DNA from: Candidatus Gastranaerophilales bacterium
GTDB taxonomy: Bacteria > Cyanobacteriota > Vampirovibrionia > Gastranaerophilales > Gastranaerophilaceae
Reading direction: 5' to 3'
DNA length: 64,000 nucleotides
Assembly: GCA_944323625.1 (NCBI GenBank)
Contig: CALUTD010000006.1
Span: forward strand, 41,809 to 105,808
Shown here: positions 1 through 9,717 of the stretch, one piece after another
Position numbering within the stretch: the first letter of the stretch is position 1
How the letters are laid out: the number at the start of each line of letters is the position of its first letter
The notes under the pieces: model-generated
Databases searched by the model: none
Told to the model about the DNA's origin: nothing
Seen by the model: the letters and a program-made list of their open reading frames with translations, nothing else
Position numbers and translations under genes: made by a program

Positions 1-1916
1 GATTTTTCACCATCCTTAAAAGAATCAAATTTTACAACCATTGTAGAGCGCATTGTTTTATTGTCGGTAATAATATGGTCAAAAAGCCGCAAATTATAGT
101 CCTGTATATTTTCCGCAAGTATTTTATCAATATGGAATCCAAATAATTTTAATTTTTCAATATCAAAAAGAACAGGGTATTCATTAAAAGACATTAAGGC
201 TATTCTTACGGGCTTTTTTTCTGATTGGTTTGATATAAAATATTTAAAAATAATATTCTCTTCACGTACATTATTGTTAAATCTTTCCCATCTTTCGTTT
301 TTAGAAATATCAGGATTATTGTTTAAGAATTTGGCATAATTTAAAAAGAATGAGGCGGGAGTTGTAAAACCTGTTACAAAAAGGTAAGTAAACATAAAAT
401 AAATAAAAACCCATTTAAAAATATTTTTATTTGATTTTATATACGAGAATACAATTACCGGAGAGGCTAAACATACAAATGTTATAAGATAGCGCATATT
501 ATATTTTGTAAAAACCATTACCCTTGAAAATATAAGAATATTCAAAATAAGAGATATTGCCAGTATTGATAAAATTTTTGCCTTAACTGAGATATTCTTT
601 TTGGTAATAAGGACAGTGGAATAAACCAGTGAAGGTAAAAAAATAAATAAGCCTAAAGCACCTAAAAAAGAACAATCCAGTCCAAGAAGAGAATTATACT
701 CAAAGTTATTATCAAATAATACGGAAGTATAGCTGTCAGGCTCAAGCCCTATTATACTTAATACCTTTATTTGGGCTTTATTTATAAAATTGTTATAAGA
801 ATCTATATTTTCTATTCCCGACATATCAAATATCGAAAAAATGTATTTAATAAGATTAGACAAATAACCTTCAATTCCGCCTCTAAACTTATTTAGTAAT
901 AATTGTTCGGGGCATGAAATCGGATTTAAATATTGAATAAAATTTAAAATATAGTTATAAGAAGAGAAAACAATAAAATTAAAAAATAAAAACCCCGTAA
1001 ATAATAAAAGATTCTGTTTAAATTTTTCTCTTTTACAAAGAAACAATAAAACTCCGATTATTAAAAATATACTCAGAATTGCAATAACTGCAGTTGTTTT
1101 TGTTCCAATTGCAAGTGCAATTGCAAGAGTTGAGAAATATAAAATAACTTTCTTATTTGTTTTAACAAATCCATAAAACAAATAAATACCCGTTAACAAT
1201 AAAGACCCTGTAAATAAGTCTGCGCAAGGAGTGTATGCCATTATACCTATTAATGGAAAAGAAGAAAAAACAAATATACTCCAAAGCCTTTTTCTCCTTG
1301 AAAACCCGAGTTCACCCAAAAAATTATATATTACGTATAAAATATTCAGAAATGAAATATATGAAAATATTGCGCAAGCTTGCTGTGTTTTGGTAAACAG
1401 TAACAGCCATGTATAAAGAAATTCCATATTCACCGGCATGATAAGCTCTCTTGTATCGGGAGTTATAAAATGATTTATATCTCCGTTTTGTATCCAGCTT
1501 GTACATCTTGTAAGATAATATGTAAGTGCATCGGCAAATGTTACGGGTAAATATAAAACGCTAATAAGTGTTGATATAATAAAAATAACAAAACATAATG
1601 AAATAAAAAGCAGTAATTTGTCACGTTTTAAAGCTTTTAATATTTTTTTTAATTCTGTGTTTAAAGCAGGTTTGTATATTGGCAAGTTATTCAACTTCAA
1701 AACAACAAATGCTGCTAAACAAAAAAATATATTGCAAAATAAAAAGGAATTTTTTGATATTGCACTCAACAAAGATAATACTTCAAAAGATAAAACAATC
1801 TGAGCAAATGCAATTAGTAAAAAGAAAATAAAACCCAAATTATTTTTACAACGATTTGAAAAAACGGAAGTAAAAATATAAGAGGATAAACATATTAAAA
1901 TTATTGAAAGAATCAT
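1..1916 (-). CDS. GT39-like membrane glycosyltransferase, C-terminus beyond window
   Basis: An open frame runs from an ATG at 1916 to the left edge with no stop, giving about 638 visible residues. It is a polytopic membrane protein closely similar along its length to the gene just upstream: both contain HFITPDTRELIMPVN, GELGFSRRKRLWS, AYTPCAD/SYTPCAD and a CPEQ..LNKFRGG loop. The family resemblance is to GT39/ArnT-like lipid-linked-sugar transferases, which move sugars from polyprenyl-phosphate donors on the outer face of the inner membrane. An Asp in the first extracytoplasmic loop (FADALTYYLTRCTSW) is the probable catalytic residue. Its ATG overlaps the TGA of the upstream paralogue (ATGA), which suggests translational coupling. 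Donor and acceptor cannot be read from the sequence. Confidence 0.75.
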   Translation of the reverse strand, partial: MILSIILICLSSYIFTSVFSNRCKNNLGFIFFLLIAFAQIVLSFEVLSLLSAISKNSFLFCNIFFCLAAFVVLKLNNLPIYKPALNTELKKILKALKRDKLLLFISLCFVIFIISTLISVLYLPVTFADALTYYLTRCTSWIQNGDINHFITPDTRELIMPVNMEFLYTWLLLFTKTQQACAIFSYISFLNILYVIYNFLGELGFSRRKRLWSIFVFSSFPLIGIMAYTPCADLFTGSLLLTGIYLFYGFVKTNKKVILYFSTLAIALAIGTKTTAVIAILSIFLIIGVLLFLCKREKFKQNLLLFTGFLFFNFIVFSSYNYILNFIQYLNPISCPEQLLLNKFRGGIEGYLSNLIKYIFSIFDMSGIENIDSYNNFINKAQIKVLSIIGLEPDSYTSVLFDNNFEYNSLLGLDCSFLGALGLFIFLPSLVYSTVLITKKNISVKAKILSILAISLILNILIFSRVMVFTKYNMRYLITFVCLASPVIVFSYIKSNKNIFKWVFIYFMFTYLFVTGFTTPASFFLNYAKFLNNNPDISKNERWERFNNNVREENIIFKYFISNQSEKKPVRIALMSFNEYPVLFDIEKLKLFGFHIDKILAENIQDYNLRLFDHIITDNKTMRSTMVVKFDSFKDGEK

Positions 1917-3955
1917 ATTTCCCTTTTTAGAATTAAATAATTATTAAATTTAACATCATCAACAGGTTTAAATCCTTTTTTCGCAAGGTAATCAAAAGGA
2001 ACCATACATTGAACTGCAGCAGCTTCATCAAGATTGTCGGTTACCTGTTTTTTCCAATCAAGATAAAGACAATATTTTGAATTTGTTTTCATTATGTTTG
2101 AAGACGAATAACTGTTTTTACTTGAAATAATGTAATCATAATTATTTAAATCATAATCTTCAATATTTTCAACAAGAAGTCTGTCTAAAATAAATCCGTG
2201 GAGTCTCAATTTTAATATATGGAAAATTGCTTCTTCGTGCCTGAAAGAAAATACGGCAATTTTAGACTTATCTTTTTTTATAAAATAATCAAAAATATCA
2301 GGTTCTTCACCTTGAATAGACATAATTGATTCTATATTTTTAACTTCAGGGTGTACTGTTTTGTATTTATGATAAAACAAGAATATAGAAACCGGCTGTG
2401 TATGCGCAACAAGAAATAAATACACAAACATAAAATAAACAATAATCCATTTAAACAGGTTTTTATTTGACCTTATATAAGATATAACAACAATCGGAAT
2501 ACTTATAACAATAAAAGTAACTATATATCTTAAATTAAAGGTTGTAAACAGCATAACCCGAGAAAAAATTAATATATTAAATGCCAAAGACAGAGCAAGT
2601 GCCGCCAAAAGCTTATATTTGGGAGATGAATTTTTTTTGAATCCTTTTACAATAGAGCGGAAAAACGACGGAATAAAAGTTAATATTCCAACAGCTCCCA
2701 GCCCGCATTTTGCTACGGTAAAATCATAATCATAATTAAAAGTTCCGTCAAAATATTCGGATTTATAACTTAAACTGCTTTCCCCGATTAAATTCAGTAC
2801 TTTTTCCTGCAATGCAGTAATAAAATAATGGTATGAATTTATGTTTTTAATTGCCGAAATATCCAAAAAAGTAAATATATATTTTATAAGATTACATAAG
2901 TATCCTTTAAATCCGCCTCTGAATTTATTTAACAGAAATTGTTCGGGGCATGATACAGGATTGTGAAATTGAATAATATTCAAAATATAGTTATATGATG
3001 AAAAAATCATAAAATTTATAAACAAAAAGAAAATATAAAGAATAAGCCCTTTTTTTAACTTTTCTTTTTTGAATAATAATGCAGTTATAATAAGCAAAAT
3101 AAAAACAGAAGGAAAAGCAATTATTGCAGTTGTTTTAATTCCGACGGCAAGTGCCGTGCAAAGAGTTGAAAAATATATAGAAATTTTATCATCATATTTC
3201 AAATAAACGTAAAACAGGTATAAAGAAGCCAATAATAAAGCTCCTATAAGTACATCCGCACATGGGGTATAAGACATCACCGCAAGTACTATAAAAGAAG
3301 ATATTACAAATACGCTCCAAAGTCTTTTTCGCCTTGAAAACCCGAGTTCGCCCAAAAAATTATAAGTAACATATAAAAGAAACAAAAAGCCCGTGTAAGG
3401 AAACAGTGCAAGCCCGAAATCACTTTTTGTAAACATTAATGCCCACATGTATAAAAATTCCAAATTAACAGGCATTATAAGTTCCCTTGTATCAGGCGTT
3501 ATGAAATGATTAATATTCCCGTTTTGAAGCCATGCCGTTACCCTTGGGAAATAATAAGACAGCGCATCTCCAAAGATAACGGGATTATAGCGGGCAATTA
3601 AAAATTCTGATACGATAAAAACAATAAAACATAATGATAAAAATATTAAAAGTCTATCACGCTTTAATGCCTTTAATATGTTTTTAAATTCTGTAATCAT
3701 TTTAGGCTTATATAAAGGAAATCTTTTAACAATCCAAAAAATGACTGAGGCGGCAAGTATAACTCCATTACAAATTATAAAAGGTTTTGGAAATATAAGA
3801 TTTAATAATGATAAAATTTCAAAAGACAAAATAATTTGCGAAAATGCAATAAGAAAAAAATATATTATTCCCAAATTATTCTTGCTGTTTTTAGAAAAAA
3901 ATGATGTTAATAAATAAGAAGAAATAAATATTAATAATCCGGACAATAAAAACAT
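1913..3955 (-). CDS. GT39/ArnT-like membrane glycosyltransferase
   Basis: About 680 residues with a dozen or so hydrophobic segments. The first large extracytoplasmic loop carries FGDALSYYFPRVTAW, with an Asp near residue 130 where GT39-type enzymes place their catalytic acid, and then HFITPDTRELIMPVN. A soluble periplasmic domain of about 130 residues forms the C-terminus. A longer frame starts at a TTG at 3979 inside queA. I prefer the ATG at 3955: it follows the queA stop at once, has AAGG eight bases upstream, and gives an N-terminus that matches the downstream paralogue. The gene lies at the end of a GT2-yidC-queA run and is followed by its own tandem duplicate. The role is probably glycan transfer at the inner membrane; the substrate is unknown. 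Confidence 0.75.
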   Translation of the reverse strand: MFLLSGLLIFISSYLLTSFFSKNSKNNLGIIYFFLIAFSQIILSFEILSLLNLIFPKPFIICNGVILAASVIFWIVKRFPLYKPKMITEFKNILKALKRDRLLIFLSLCFIVFIVSEFLIARYNPVIFGDALSYYFPRVTAWLQNGNINHFITPDTRELIMPVNLEFLYMWALMFTKSDFGLALFPYTGFLFLLYVTYNFLGELGFSRRKRLWSVFVISSFIVLAVMSYTPCADVLIGALLLASLYLFYVYLKYDDKISIYFSTLCTALAVGIKTTAIIAFPSVFILLIITALLFKKEKLKKGLILYIFFLFINFMIFSSYNYILNIIQFHNPVSCPEQFLLNKFRGGFKGYLCNLIKYIFTFLDISAIKNINSYHYFITALQEKVLNLIGESSLSYKSEYFDGTFNYDYDFTVAKCGLGAVGILTFIPSFFRSIVKGFKKNSSPKYKLLAALALSLAFNILIFSRVMLFTTFNLRYIVTFIVISIPIVVISYIRSNKNLFKWIIVYFMFVYLFLVAHTQPVSIFLFYHKYKTVHPEVKNIESIMSIQGEEPDIFDYFIKKDKSKIAVFSFRHEEAIFHILKLRLHGFILDRLLVENIEDYDLNNYDYIISSKNSYSSSNIMKTNSKYCLYLDWKKQVTDNLDEAAAVQCMVPFDYLAKKGFKPVDDVKFNNYLILKREI

Positions 3956-3960
3956 AAGCC

Positions 3961-4998
3961 CTACCTTATAAACATACAATCACCGTAACTGTAAAATCTG
4001 TAATTATTCTTTATTGCTTCTTTATAAGCTTTAAAAATATATTTCTTTGAAGCAAAAGCACTTACAAGCATTAATAAAGTTGATTTTGGAAGATGAAAAT
4101 TGGTTATTAATTTATCAACAATTTTAAATTTATAACCGGGGTAAATAAAAAGCTCGCTTGAGTCTTTAACAGGAACAATTTTTCCATATTTATTCATAAC
4201 AGTTTCAAGAGTTCTGACAGAGGTTGTACCGACCGCAACAATATTTTTACCGTCTTTTTTCGCCTGATTTATGATTTTTGCCGTTTCTTGCGTTATTTCA
4301 AATGATTCCGAATCCATTTTGTGGTCTAAAATATTTTCACATTTAACCGGTTTAAAAGTACCAAGCCCGACATTTAAAGTGACAAAACAATGCTGTGTAC
4401 CTTGCTTTTCCAATTTATCTAAAAGTTCTTTTGTAAAATGAAGTCCGGCAGTAGGTGCTGCAACCGCCCCTTCTTTACTTGCAAAAACTGTTTGATATCT
4501 GTCAAAATCTAAATTTTTGTATTCATCATCAGTCATTTTTCGCTCAATATATGGCGGCAGCGGTATATGCCCCGCCTTATCAAGTACTTCAAATATATTC
4601 CCTTCATATATTAAACGGACATGCCATTTATCTTCATCTTTTGTTAAAATTTCAACAGAAAGCTCATCTGATACTTTTAACAGCATACCTTCTTTGACCC
4701 TTTTTGAAGGTTTAATTAAAGAAATCCATATATCTTTTTCAATTTCTCTTACAAGAAAAATTTCAATCAAAGCACCCGTTTCTTTATGCGAATATAATCT
4801 TGCAGGTATAACTTTTGTATCATTTAAAACAAGAAGATCATTTTCCGTAAGGAATTCTGTTATATCACAGAAATGTTTATGAATAAAAGTTTTATTGACT
4901 CTGTCAAGTACCAGCATTTTAGACATATCTCTTTTTTGTGCCGGTACTTGAGCAATTAATTCTTCGGGCAGATTATAGTTAAATTCTTCAAGAAGCAT
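3961..4998 (-). CDS. queA: S-adenosylmethionine:tRNA ribosyltransferase-isomerase
   Basis: 345 residues, normal for QueA. The enzyme transfers and isomerises the ribosyl group of SAM onto 7-aminomethyl-7-deazaguanine in tRNA, making epoxyqueuosine at the wobble base of GUN anticodons. Recognisable blocks are the N-terminal LPEELIAQVPA, VLNDTKVIPARL, APTAGLHFT, VGTTSVRTLE, NFHLPKSTLLMLVSAF and the C-terminal YGDCMFI. The ATG overlaps the yidC stop by one base (TAATG), so the two are probably cotranscribed. No other queuosine gene is in the window, so queuine or preQ1 synthesis must be encoded elsewhere or scavenged. Confidence 0.97.
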   Translation of the reverse strand: MLLEEFNYNLPEELIAQVPAQKRDMSKMLVLDRVNKTFIHKHFCDITEFLTENDLLVLNDTKVIPARLYSHKETGALIEIFLVREIEKDIWISLIKPSKRVKEGMLLKVSDELSVEILTKDEDKWHVRLIYEGNIFEVLDKAGHIPLPPYIERKMTDDEYKNLDFDRYQTVFASKEGAVAAPTAGLHFTKELLDKLEKQGTQHCFVTLNVGLGTFKPVKCENILDHKMDSESFEITQETAKIINQAKKDGKNIVAVGTTSVRTLETVMNKYGKIVPVKDSSELFIYPGYKFKIVDKLITNFHLPKSTLLMLVSAFASKKYIFKAYKEAIKNNYRFYSYGDCMFIR

Positions 4999-6101
4999 TA
5001 TTTTTTATCTGTTTCTATTGTTTTTGTTTCAATCGGATTAATTGTTTTTGTATTTGATAAATCAACATTATTTTTTGCCGATTTATGTGCATCTTCAGCT
5101 TCTAATTGTTTATTAATAACAATAGTTTGAATTATTTGGAAAATATTACTTACAACAAGATATAAAAGTACACCTGCAGGAATAGGAGCAATAATGAACA
5201 TAAATATAATCATTAAGGGCATCATTGTTCCCATCATTTTTTGCATTTGAGCCTGAGTGGGATCTTGCGGGATATTTTTATTTGAAGCCATCATTACTTT
5301 TTGAGTAACAATCATAGTTGCAGCAAACAAAAGAATTAAAACCAATACATCATAATGGAACTGATTTTGAGGTCTGTTTGTAGGCATTGATGCCGCCATT
5401 ATGTTGCCGATTTTCTCAAACTTAACAGTTTCAACTTCTCTTGTTTTCATATTTTGTATATCAATTTCGGCGGAAGTAATTTTTTCAAGCTGGCTGTATT
5501 TAAGATTAAAATTATCTAATTCTATTTTTAAATCAACCGTTTCGCCGGGCACAACGCTGCCTTGAATTTTTACGGGGTCTTTACCCGTGATTTTAACATT
5601 ATCAAGTGCTTCATCTCCCATAAAAACTTTTACTTTTTTATAAACGGTGAATTTATCATTATCAGAAACACTAAAAACACCGTCATAAGAATTTCCGGCA
5701 CTTCCTCTTAAAGTTGTATCGAGTCTGTTAATAAACAAGAAATTAGAATTTCCGGCCTCCTGAATAAATTGAGGACTTATTAATGCAGTATAAAGCAAAA
5801 TGAATATAGGCATTTGAATTAATAAAGGCAAACAACCGGCCATCGGGTTAAATTTATGCTCTTTATAGAATTCCATAAGTTTTCTTTGAGCGGTTTGAGG
5901 GTCATTTTTATATCTTTCCTGAATTAATTTCATTTTAGGTTGAAGTATCTGCATAGCCCTCATTGAGCGCTGTTGAGAAACACCCAAAGGCCAAAGACAT
6001 AGTCTTACAATTACTGTAAGTGCAATTATTGCAAGACCATAACTTCCCGTAATGAAATTAAGTCCTTTTAGTAATTCTATAGTTAATGCTGTAAAGTCCA
6101 C
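4998..6101 (-). CDS. yidC: YidC/Oxa1 membrane protein insertase
   Basis: 367 residues. The protein inserts membrane proteins into the inner membrane, alone or with SecYEG. It starts with a GTG (GGGAG ten bases upstream) and lacks the N-terminal P1 domain of proteobacterial YidC. The conserved core is visible: VRLCLWPLGVSQQRSMRAMQ with the hydrophilic-groove Arg, KLMEFYKEHKFNPMAGCLPLLIQMP split across the cytosolic loop, and the later segments LPAGV-like IPAGVLLYLVVSNIFQ. About 115 residues (roughly 130-248) are inserted in the periplasmic loop after the second membrane segment and look beta-rich. I recall a comparable insert in cyanobacterial YidC, which supports the phylogenetic placement. 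Usual YidC neighbours (rnpA, rpmH) are absent here. Confidence 0.95.
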   Translation of the reverse strand: MDFTALTIELLKGLNFITGSYGLAIIALTVIVRLCLWPLGVSQQRSMRAMQILQPKMKLIQERYKNDPQTAQRKLMEFYKEHKFNPMAGCLPLLIQMPIFILLYTALISPQFIQEAGNSNFLFINRLDTTLRGSAGNSYDGVFSVSDNDKFTVYKKVKVFMGDEALDNVKITGKDPVKIQGSVVPGETVDLKIELDNFNLKYSQLEKITSAEIDIQNMKTREVETVKFEKIGNIMAASMPTNRPQNQFHYDVLVLILLFAATMIVTQKVMMASNKNIPQDPTQAQMQKMMGTMMPLMIIFMFIIAPIPAGVLLYLVVSNIFQIIQTIVINKQLEAEDAHKSAKNNVDLSNTKTINPIETKTIETDKK

Positions 6102-6119
6102 TTTATATTTTCTCCCTTC

Positions 6120-7466
6120 CTAAACTTTTATTAATGTTCCCTGTTCCTGTTTTTCTGTTTCAATTTTTGTTTTAGTCATTTTTGCATTTCCATGCTGCGT
6201 TTTCCCCCAGGCCAGTGTGTTTTTCATAAATATTATTTTAAATATAATAAATATCGCAAGCGGAAACCATAATACAACTATATAAATTGCCGTTTCCACA
6301 GATTGAATAAAATTATCCAACGGTTTTAGTTTGACATATTTTCTTAAACTGTAAAACAGCGCAACAATAAAGAAAACACACATCAAACTTGATAATGCCA
6401 TAGAAGAAAGTATCCAATTCGGGTCATCCTTTATGAATCTGTAAGACTGAATTAAGACCTCTGATACCATCCAAACAGGAAGAATAAATTCGGTAATATA
6501 AGCTGTCATGTCAAGACTAACTCTTAAAGACATATCTTTTGAAGTTAAAACATCTGAAAAATGTTCCAAATAACGTCTTATACTCCCTTCAATCCAGCGT
6601 CTTCTTTGTCTTAAAAGCGGAATATAAGCAACAACTCCCTCTTCATATACACAAATATCGGGGCAAAAACGAACGTCCCATCCTTTTATTTGCATTCTTG
6701 TTGACAAATCAAGGTCATCGGTAATTGTATATATATTCCAGCCTCCGACATCTTCTAAAGCTTCTCTTTTTATTAATTCACCATTACCTCGTAATTCGAC
6801 GGCGCCTTTAACCGAATCTCTTCCGACCTGAAAGTGAGTATCAACCGCCATCTCATTATCTTGACATCTTGTAAGGAAATTTTGTTCCCTGTTTATAATA
6901 ACTTTTCTTGCCTGAACGGCCCCAACTTGCGGCGGTTCTAATGAAGGAACAAGTTCTTTCAAAAAGTCAGGCTTAACCCTTGCATCGGCATCAAATACAA
7001 GAATGGCTTCTCCCTTTGCTATTTTTAATGCATCATTTAATACTGCGGATTTTCCGGGGAATGCATCTTGTGTTCTTGAAAAATATTTAATTTTTGGATT
7101 AGCCTTACATATTTTATCTAAAACTTCTGCAGTATTATCCGTACTTCTGTCATCAATAACTATTATTTCATATTTAGGATATTCGATTTTAGAAATATTT
7201 TCTATTGTATTTTCTATAACACATCCTTCATTATGAGCAGGGATAAATATACTCACAAAAGGAATATAGTTATAATTTTTTTCAACCGGATGTTTTTTTT
7301 GTTTTCTTACTCTATGTTTAAACGCAATTTGCATATAGGCTGTGTATATAATCATAAAGCCTAATATAGTTAAAAATGCACATGGCGTATTCATGTTATT
7401 TTGGAAAAAATATAATAAAATTAATAAAGAAGTAATTATAGTTAAAAGGACGATTCTCTCTTTCAT
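6120..7466 (-). CDS. membrane GT2 processive glycosyltransferase (BcsA/PgaC-like)
   Basis: 448 residues. There are two N-terminal membrane segments, a cytosolic GT-A domain and three or four C-terminal membrane segments. The processive GT2 signature is complete: DDRSTDNT for nucleotide binding, DADARVKPD as the metal-binding DxD region, TDDLDLSTRMQ for the catalytic TED-like position, and QRRRWIEGS as the Q(R/Q)xRW motif. Such enzymes polymerise a nucleotide sugar while exporting the chain, as in cellulose, hyaluronan or poly-N-acetylglucosamine synthases. Which polymer is made here cannot be told. The gene is first in a run with yidC 18 bases downstream. Confidence 0.9.
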   Translation of the reverse strand: MKERIVLLTIITSLLILLYFFQNNMNTPCAFLTILGFMIIYTAYMQIAFKHRVRKQKKHPVEKNYNYIPFVSIFIPAHNEGCVIENTIENISKIEYPKYEIIVIDDRSTDNTAEVLDKICKANPKIKYFSRTQDAFPGKSAVLNDALKIAKGEAILVFDADARVKPDFLKELVPSLEPPQVGAVQARKVIINREQNFLTRCQDNEMAVDTHFQVGRDSVKGAVELRGNGELIKREALEDVGGWNIYTITDDLDLSTRMQIKGWDVRFCPDICVYEEGVVAYIPLLRQRRRWIEGSIRRYLEHFSDVLTSKDMSLRVSLDMTAYITEFILPVWMVSEVLIQSYRFIKDDPNWILSSMALSSLMCVFFIVALFYSLRKYVKLKPLDNFIQSVETAIYIVVLWFPLAIFIIFKIIFMKNTLAWGKTQHGNAKMTKTKIETEKQEQGTLIKV

Positions 7467-7686
7467 TTCCCCAATCCGTTATGATTCACTTACTACATTT
7501 TACCAAAAACAAAGAACTTTTCACCAATTATTACTTTTCGTTAACAGCTCATTTTCGATGTTACCCAATTTATTTTCATCACAGCGGGCGGTTCATAGTT
7601 TAAGATTAAACTATTTTTAACGCCGAAGAGGTTAAAGCGGAAATAAAAATAGCTGATACGGACGAATGAACTATCTCAAAACAATT

Positions 7687-7986
7687 AATCCAGTGTCGCC
7701 CGCATTTTTCGCCGTGTGTCTTGAATTTTCTTTACGCTCCAAGCGTATCGCCTCTGAGGCTTTGCCTCTGCCGGCTCTTGCTTGTCGCTTACCGGGCTGC
7801 GCCCGTCCGAAAATTCGCTCATCCACGCCGAAAAATTGGGGCTCACCTTTTAAAGTGTCCTCACCTAGCAGCTACGCTGCGTCGGATACAAGCTCACAAG
7901 CATCGCCTTCGGCTCTGCTGTTCGTTTTGTAACAAAAAGTTACTCACACCCTTCGGGCTTATCGTAACTTTTTGCTCGGACAATAT
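7687..7986. repeat. mosaic hairpin repeat, copy A
   Basis: A GC-rich, non-coding block in the gap between two minus-strand genes. Its left end (AATCCAGTGTCGCCC) recurs at 63234 and, with one change, at 35331; its right end (TAACTTTTTGCTCGG) recurs at 35955. It contains a module at 7723-7816 closed by GAATTTTC and GAAAATTC, holding perfect small hairpins such as ACGCT-CCA-AGCGT, GCCTC-T-GAGGC and CGGGC-TGC-GCCCG. A second part has CAGC-TAC-GCTG, GCC-TTC-GGC and GTAAC..GTTAC. I see no start codon with a ribosome site in it. The rest of 7467-7686 shows nothing I can name. Confidence 0.85.
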
Positions 7987-7997
7987 TTTATATTTTG

Positions 7998-9071
7998 TTA
8001 AAGTCCTATGTTTTGTTCCAATTTTAATGTATCAATAATTTGCAAAACTGAATGTAAATCCCTTATGAGAGTTTTATAGTTTTCTATATCGGTTGCGGGC
8101 TTGCATAGTGGTATCTCAAGCCAATCTTTATTTAAAGAAACCGCAATATTAATATAATCCTTTTCAAAAGAAACAAGAATTCTATTTCCTATTCCCTTTT
8201 GTGACAAAGACACCATTCTATCCATAAATGCCGTTGTCAAAAGATATCTTGCCTCGATTTGATCCGTTGAGTACGTATCATATAATTTTTCAAATTCGGG
8301 ATCTTCAAGATTTACCTTTTTTTCTTCTGAATAACCGTGATGAGCTTTTTCCGCTTTTATTATTGTTCTTCCTTTATATTTTTTTATACTTGGTACACGG
8401 ATAAAAATTCCCGAAAAAACCTTTTCCCCTATTTTAATTGTTTTACTTTGTTTTGTTATTATAGTAAAGACATTTTCTATCAAATCAAAAACAAGTTTCC
8501 ATTGCGCTGATATCACAACAGAACCGCTTGAGGATTTAATTCCGGTGTTATTATTTCTTTTTGAACCTATATTCTTTTTTCTGTCCGCATTTTCAAGACG
8601 GATTTCTTCAATTAATATATCAAGCCCCTTGTATTTGCCTTTTAATCTGTCATCATAAATATATTGGTTGTAATAATTAAACAAATGCAAATCATCCGCA
8701 TATTTATTCAGTATTTCATTGTCTTTATTAATTTCAAATGTTCCGAGAAAAGAAAGAATTTTAGGGATTATTTGTGCTTTTGCTTTTTCTTTAAAAAGTT
8801 TTTGAATTATTTTTGCTGCCGAAAATGCAATCATTTCTGCAGCAATAATTACGGATAAATTAACAGATGATTTCAGTAAACAGATAAAAACACCTATTAA
8901 CGTAGCAATTATAAAAAACAGAATACATATAAATAAGTATATTTTTCTTTCTTTTTCCACTGTTTCAAGCTTGGGTAGAATATTTTTTTTGAAAAATGCA
9001 CTATATTTTTGAGAAAAAGAAAGTTTTTTTGGGGTTTTTGTTGTCAGGTCTTTATTTTCCATGTTCACCAT
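7998..9071 (-). CDS. DUF3137-type membrane protein, LemA partner
   Basis: 357 residues. Two membrane segments (about 45-65 and 70-90) follow a short charged N-terminus. The C-terminal soluble domain contains FSGIFIRVP and, later, DTYSTDQIEARYLLT.AFMDR, the block I recognise from DUF3137 proteins, which are commonly encoded next to LemA. The gene begins two bases after the lemA TAA, so the two are almost certainly one operon. The start could be the ATG at 9071 or another at 9062. The biochemical role of the pair is not known to me; an envelope-associated function is inference. Confidence 0.75.
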   Translation of the reverse strand: MVNMENKDLTTKTPKKLSFSQKYSAFFKKNILPKLETVEKERKIYLFICILFFIIATLIGVFICLLKSSVNLSVIIAAEMIAFSAAKIIQKLFKEKAKAQIIPKILSFLGTFEINKDNEILNKYADDLHLFNYYNQYIYDDRLKGKYKGLDILIEEIRLENADRKKNIGSKRNNNTGIKSSSGSVVISAQWKLVFDLIENVFTIITKQSKTIKIGEKVFSGIFIRVPSIKKYKGRTIIKAEKAHHGYSEEKKVNLEDPEFEKLYDTYSTDQIEARYLLTTAFMDRMVSLSQKGIGNRILVSFEKDYINIAVSLNKDWLEIPLCKPATDIENYKTLIRDLHSVLQIIDTLKLEQNIGL

Positions 9072-9074
9072 AAA

Positions 9075-9635
9075 TTATAGATAATCTTTTGCACTAATAG
9101 GTGCTCTTGCTACCGCATCAGTTTCAAAATAACTAAAATTTGCCACTTCTCCTGCATTCGAAGCGAATAAAGAACCCGGAAATATCTGTATAGTATTTCT
9201 TAATTGTGTTAAAGCAGAATTATAAAATCTTCTTGCAGCAGATATATGTTCTTCAACTTCATTATAAGTCTGCATTGCCTGTACCATTGTTGCATCGGAT
9301 TTTAAAGCGGGGTAATTTTCCACATTTACCATTAATGCTTTCATTTGGGTATCCAATGCCGCTTCCGCCTCAAATTTTTCCTTAGACCCGAGTTTTGAAT
9401 TTATAGCTTTAGTTCTTAATTCTGTTATTTTCCCGAACAATTCATTTTCATGTTCCATAAATTTTTTAGCTATTGTCAATACATTAGGAATTAAATCATA
9501 TCTTTTTCTAAGCTGTACATCTATTCCCGATAATGCTTCCAAAACAGCATTTTTGTTTTTTATAACAGAAGCATATAGCGAATACAAAAACAAAAATACT
9601 ACAGCAATTAATATAATTAAAGTCAAAAAAATCAT
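9075..9635 (-). CDS. lemA: LemA family protein
   Basis: 186 residues, the usual LemA size. An N-terminal membrane anchor (about residues 1-22) precedes a long helical domain with LRKRYDLIPN, FGKITELRTKAI, NYPALKSDATM and AARRFYNSA...IQIFPGSLFA, all typical LemA blocks. The N-terminus is expected to face out of the cytoplasm, with a helical bundle on the other side of a single span. It is first in a two-gene operon with the DUF3137-type protein. No enzymatic activity is established for the family. Confidence 0.95.
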   Translation of the reverse strand: MIFLTLIILIAVVFLFLYSLYASVIKNKNAVLEALSGIDVQLRKRYDLIPNVLTIAKKFMEHENELFGKITELRTKAINSKLGSKEKFEAEAALDTQMKALMVNVENYPALKSDATMVQAMQTYNEVEEHISAARRFYNSALTQLRNTIQIFPGSLFASNAGEVANFSYFETDAVARAPISAKDYL

Positions 9636-9717
9636 TCTTAGTTCCTTCTTTTTTATATCAATGTAAATAATATAACATATTTTTTATCTAATGACAATTC
9701 TATAGAAAATAGAATAA

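Noticed and set aside
3956..3979. TTG start of the GT39-like gene inside queA
   Set aside because: The ATG at 3955 has a ribosome site and matches the paralogue's N-terminus.
7666..8038. Plus-strand frames of 88 and 105 residues in the mosaic repeat
   Set aside because: They are GC-rich, repeat-derived, lack ribosome sites and recur only because the repeat recurs at 35.4 kb.
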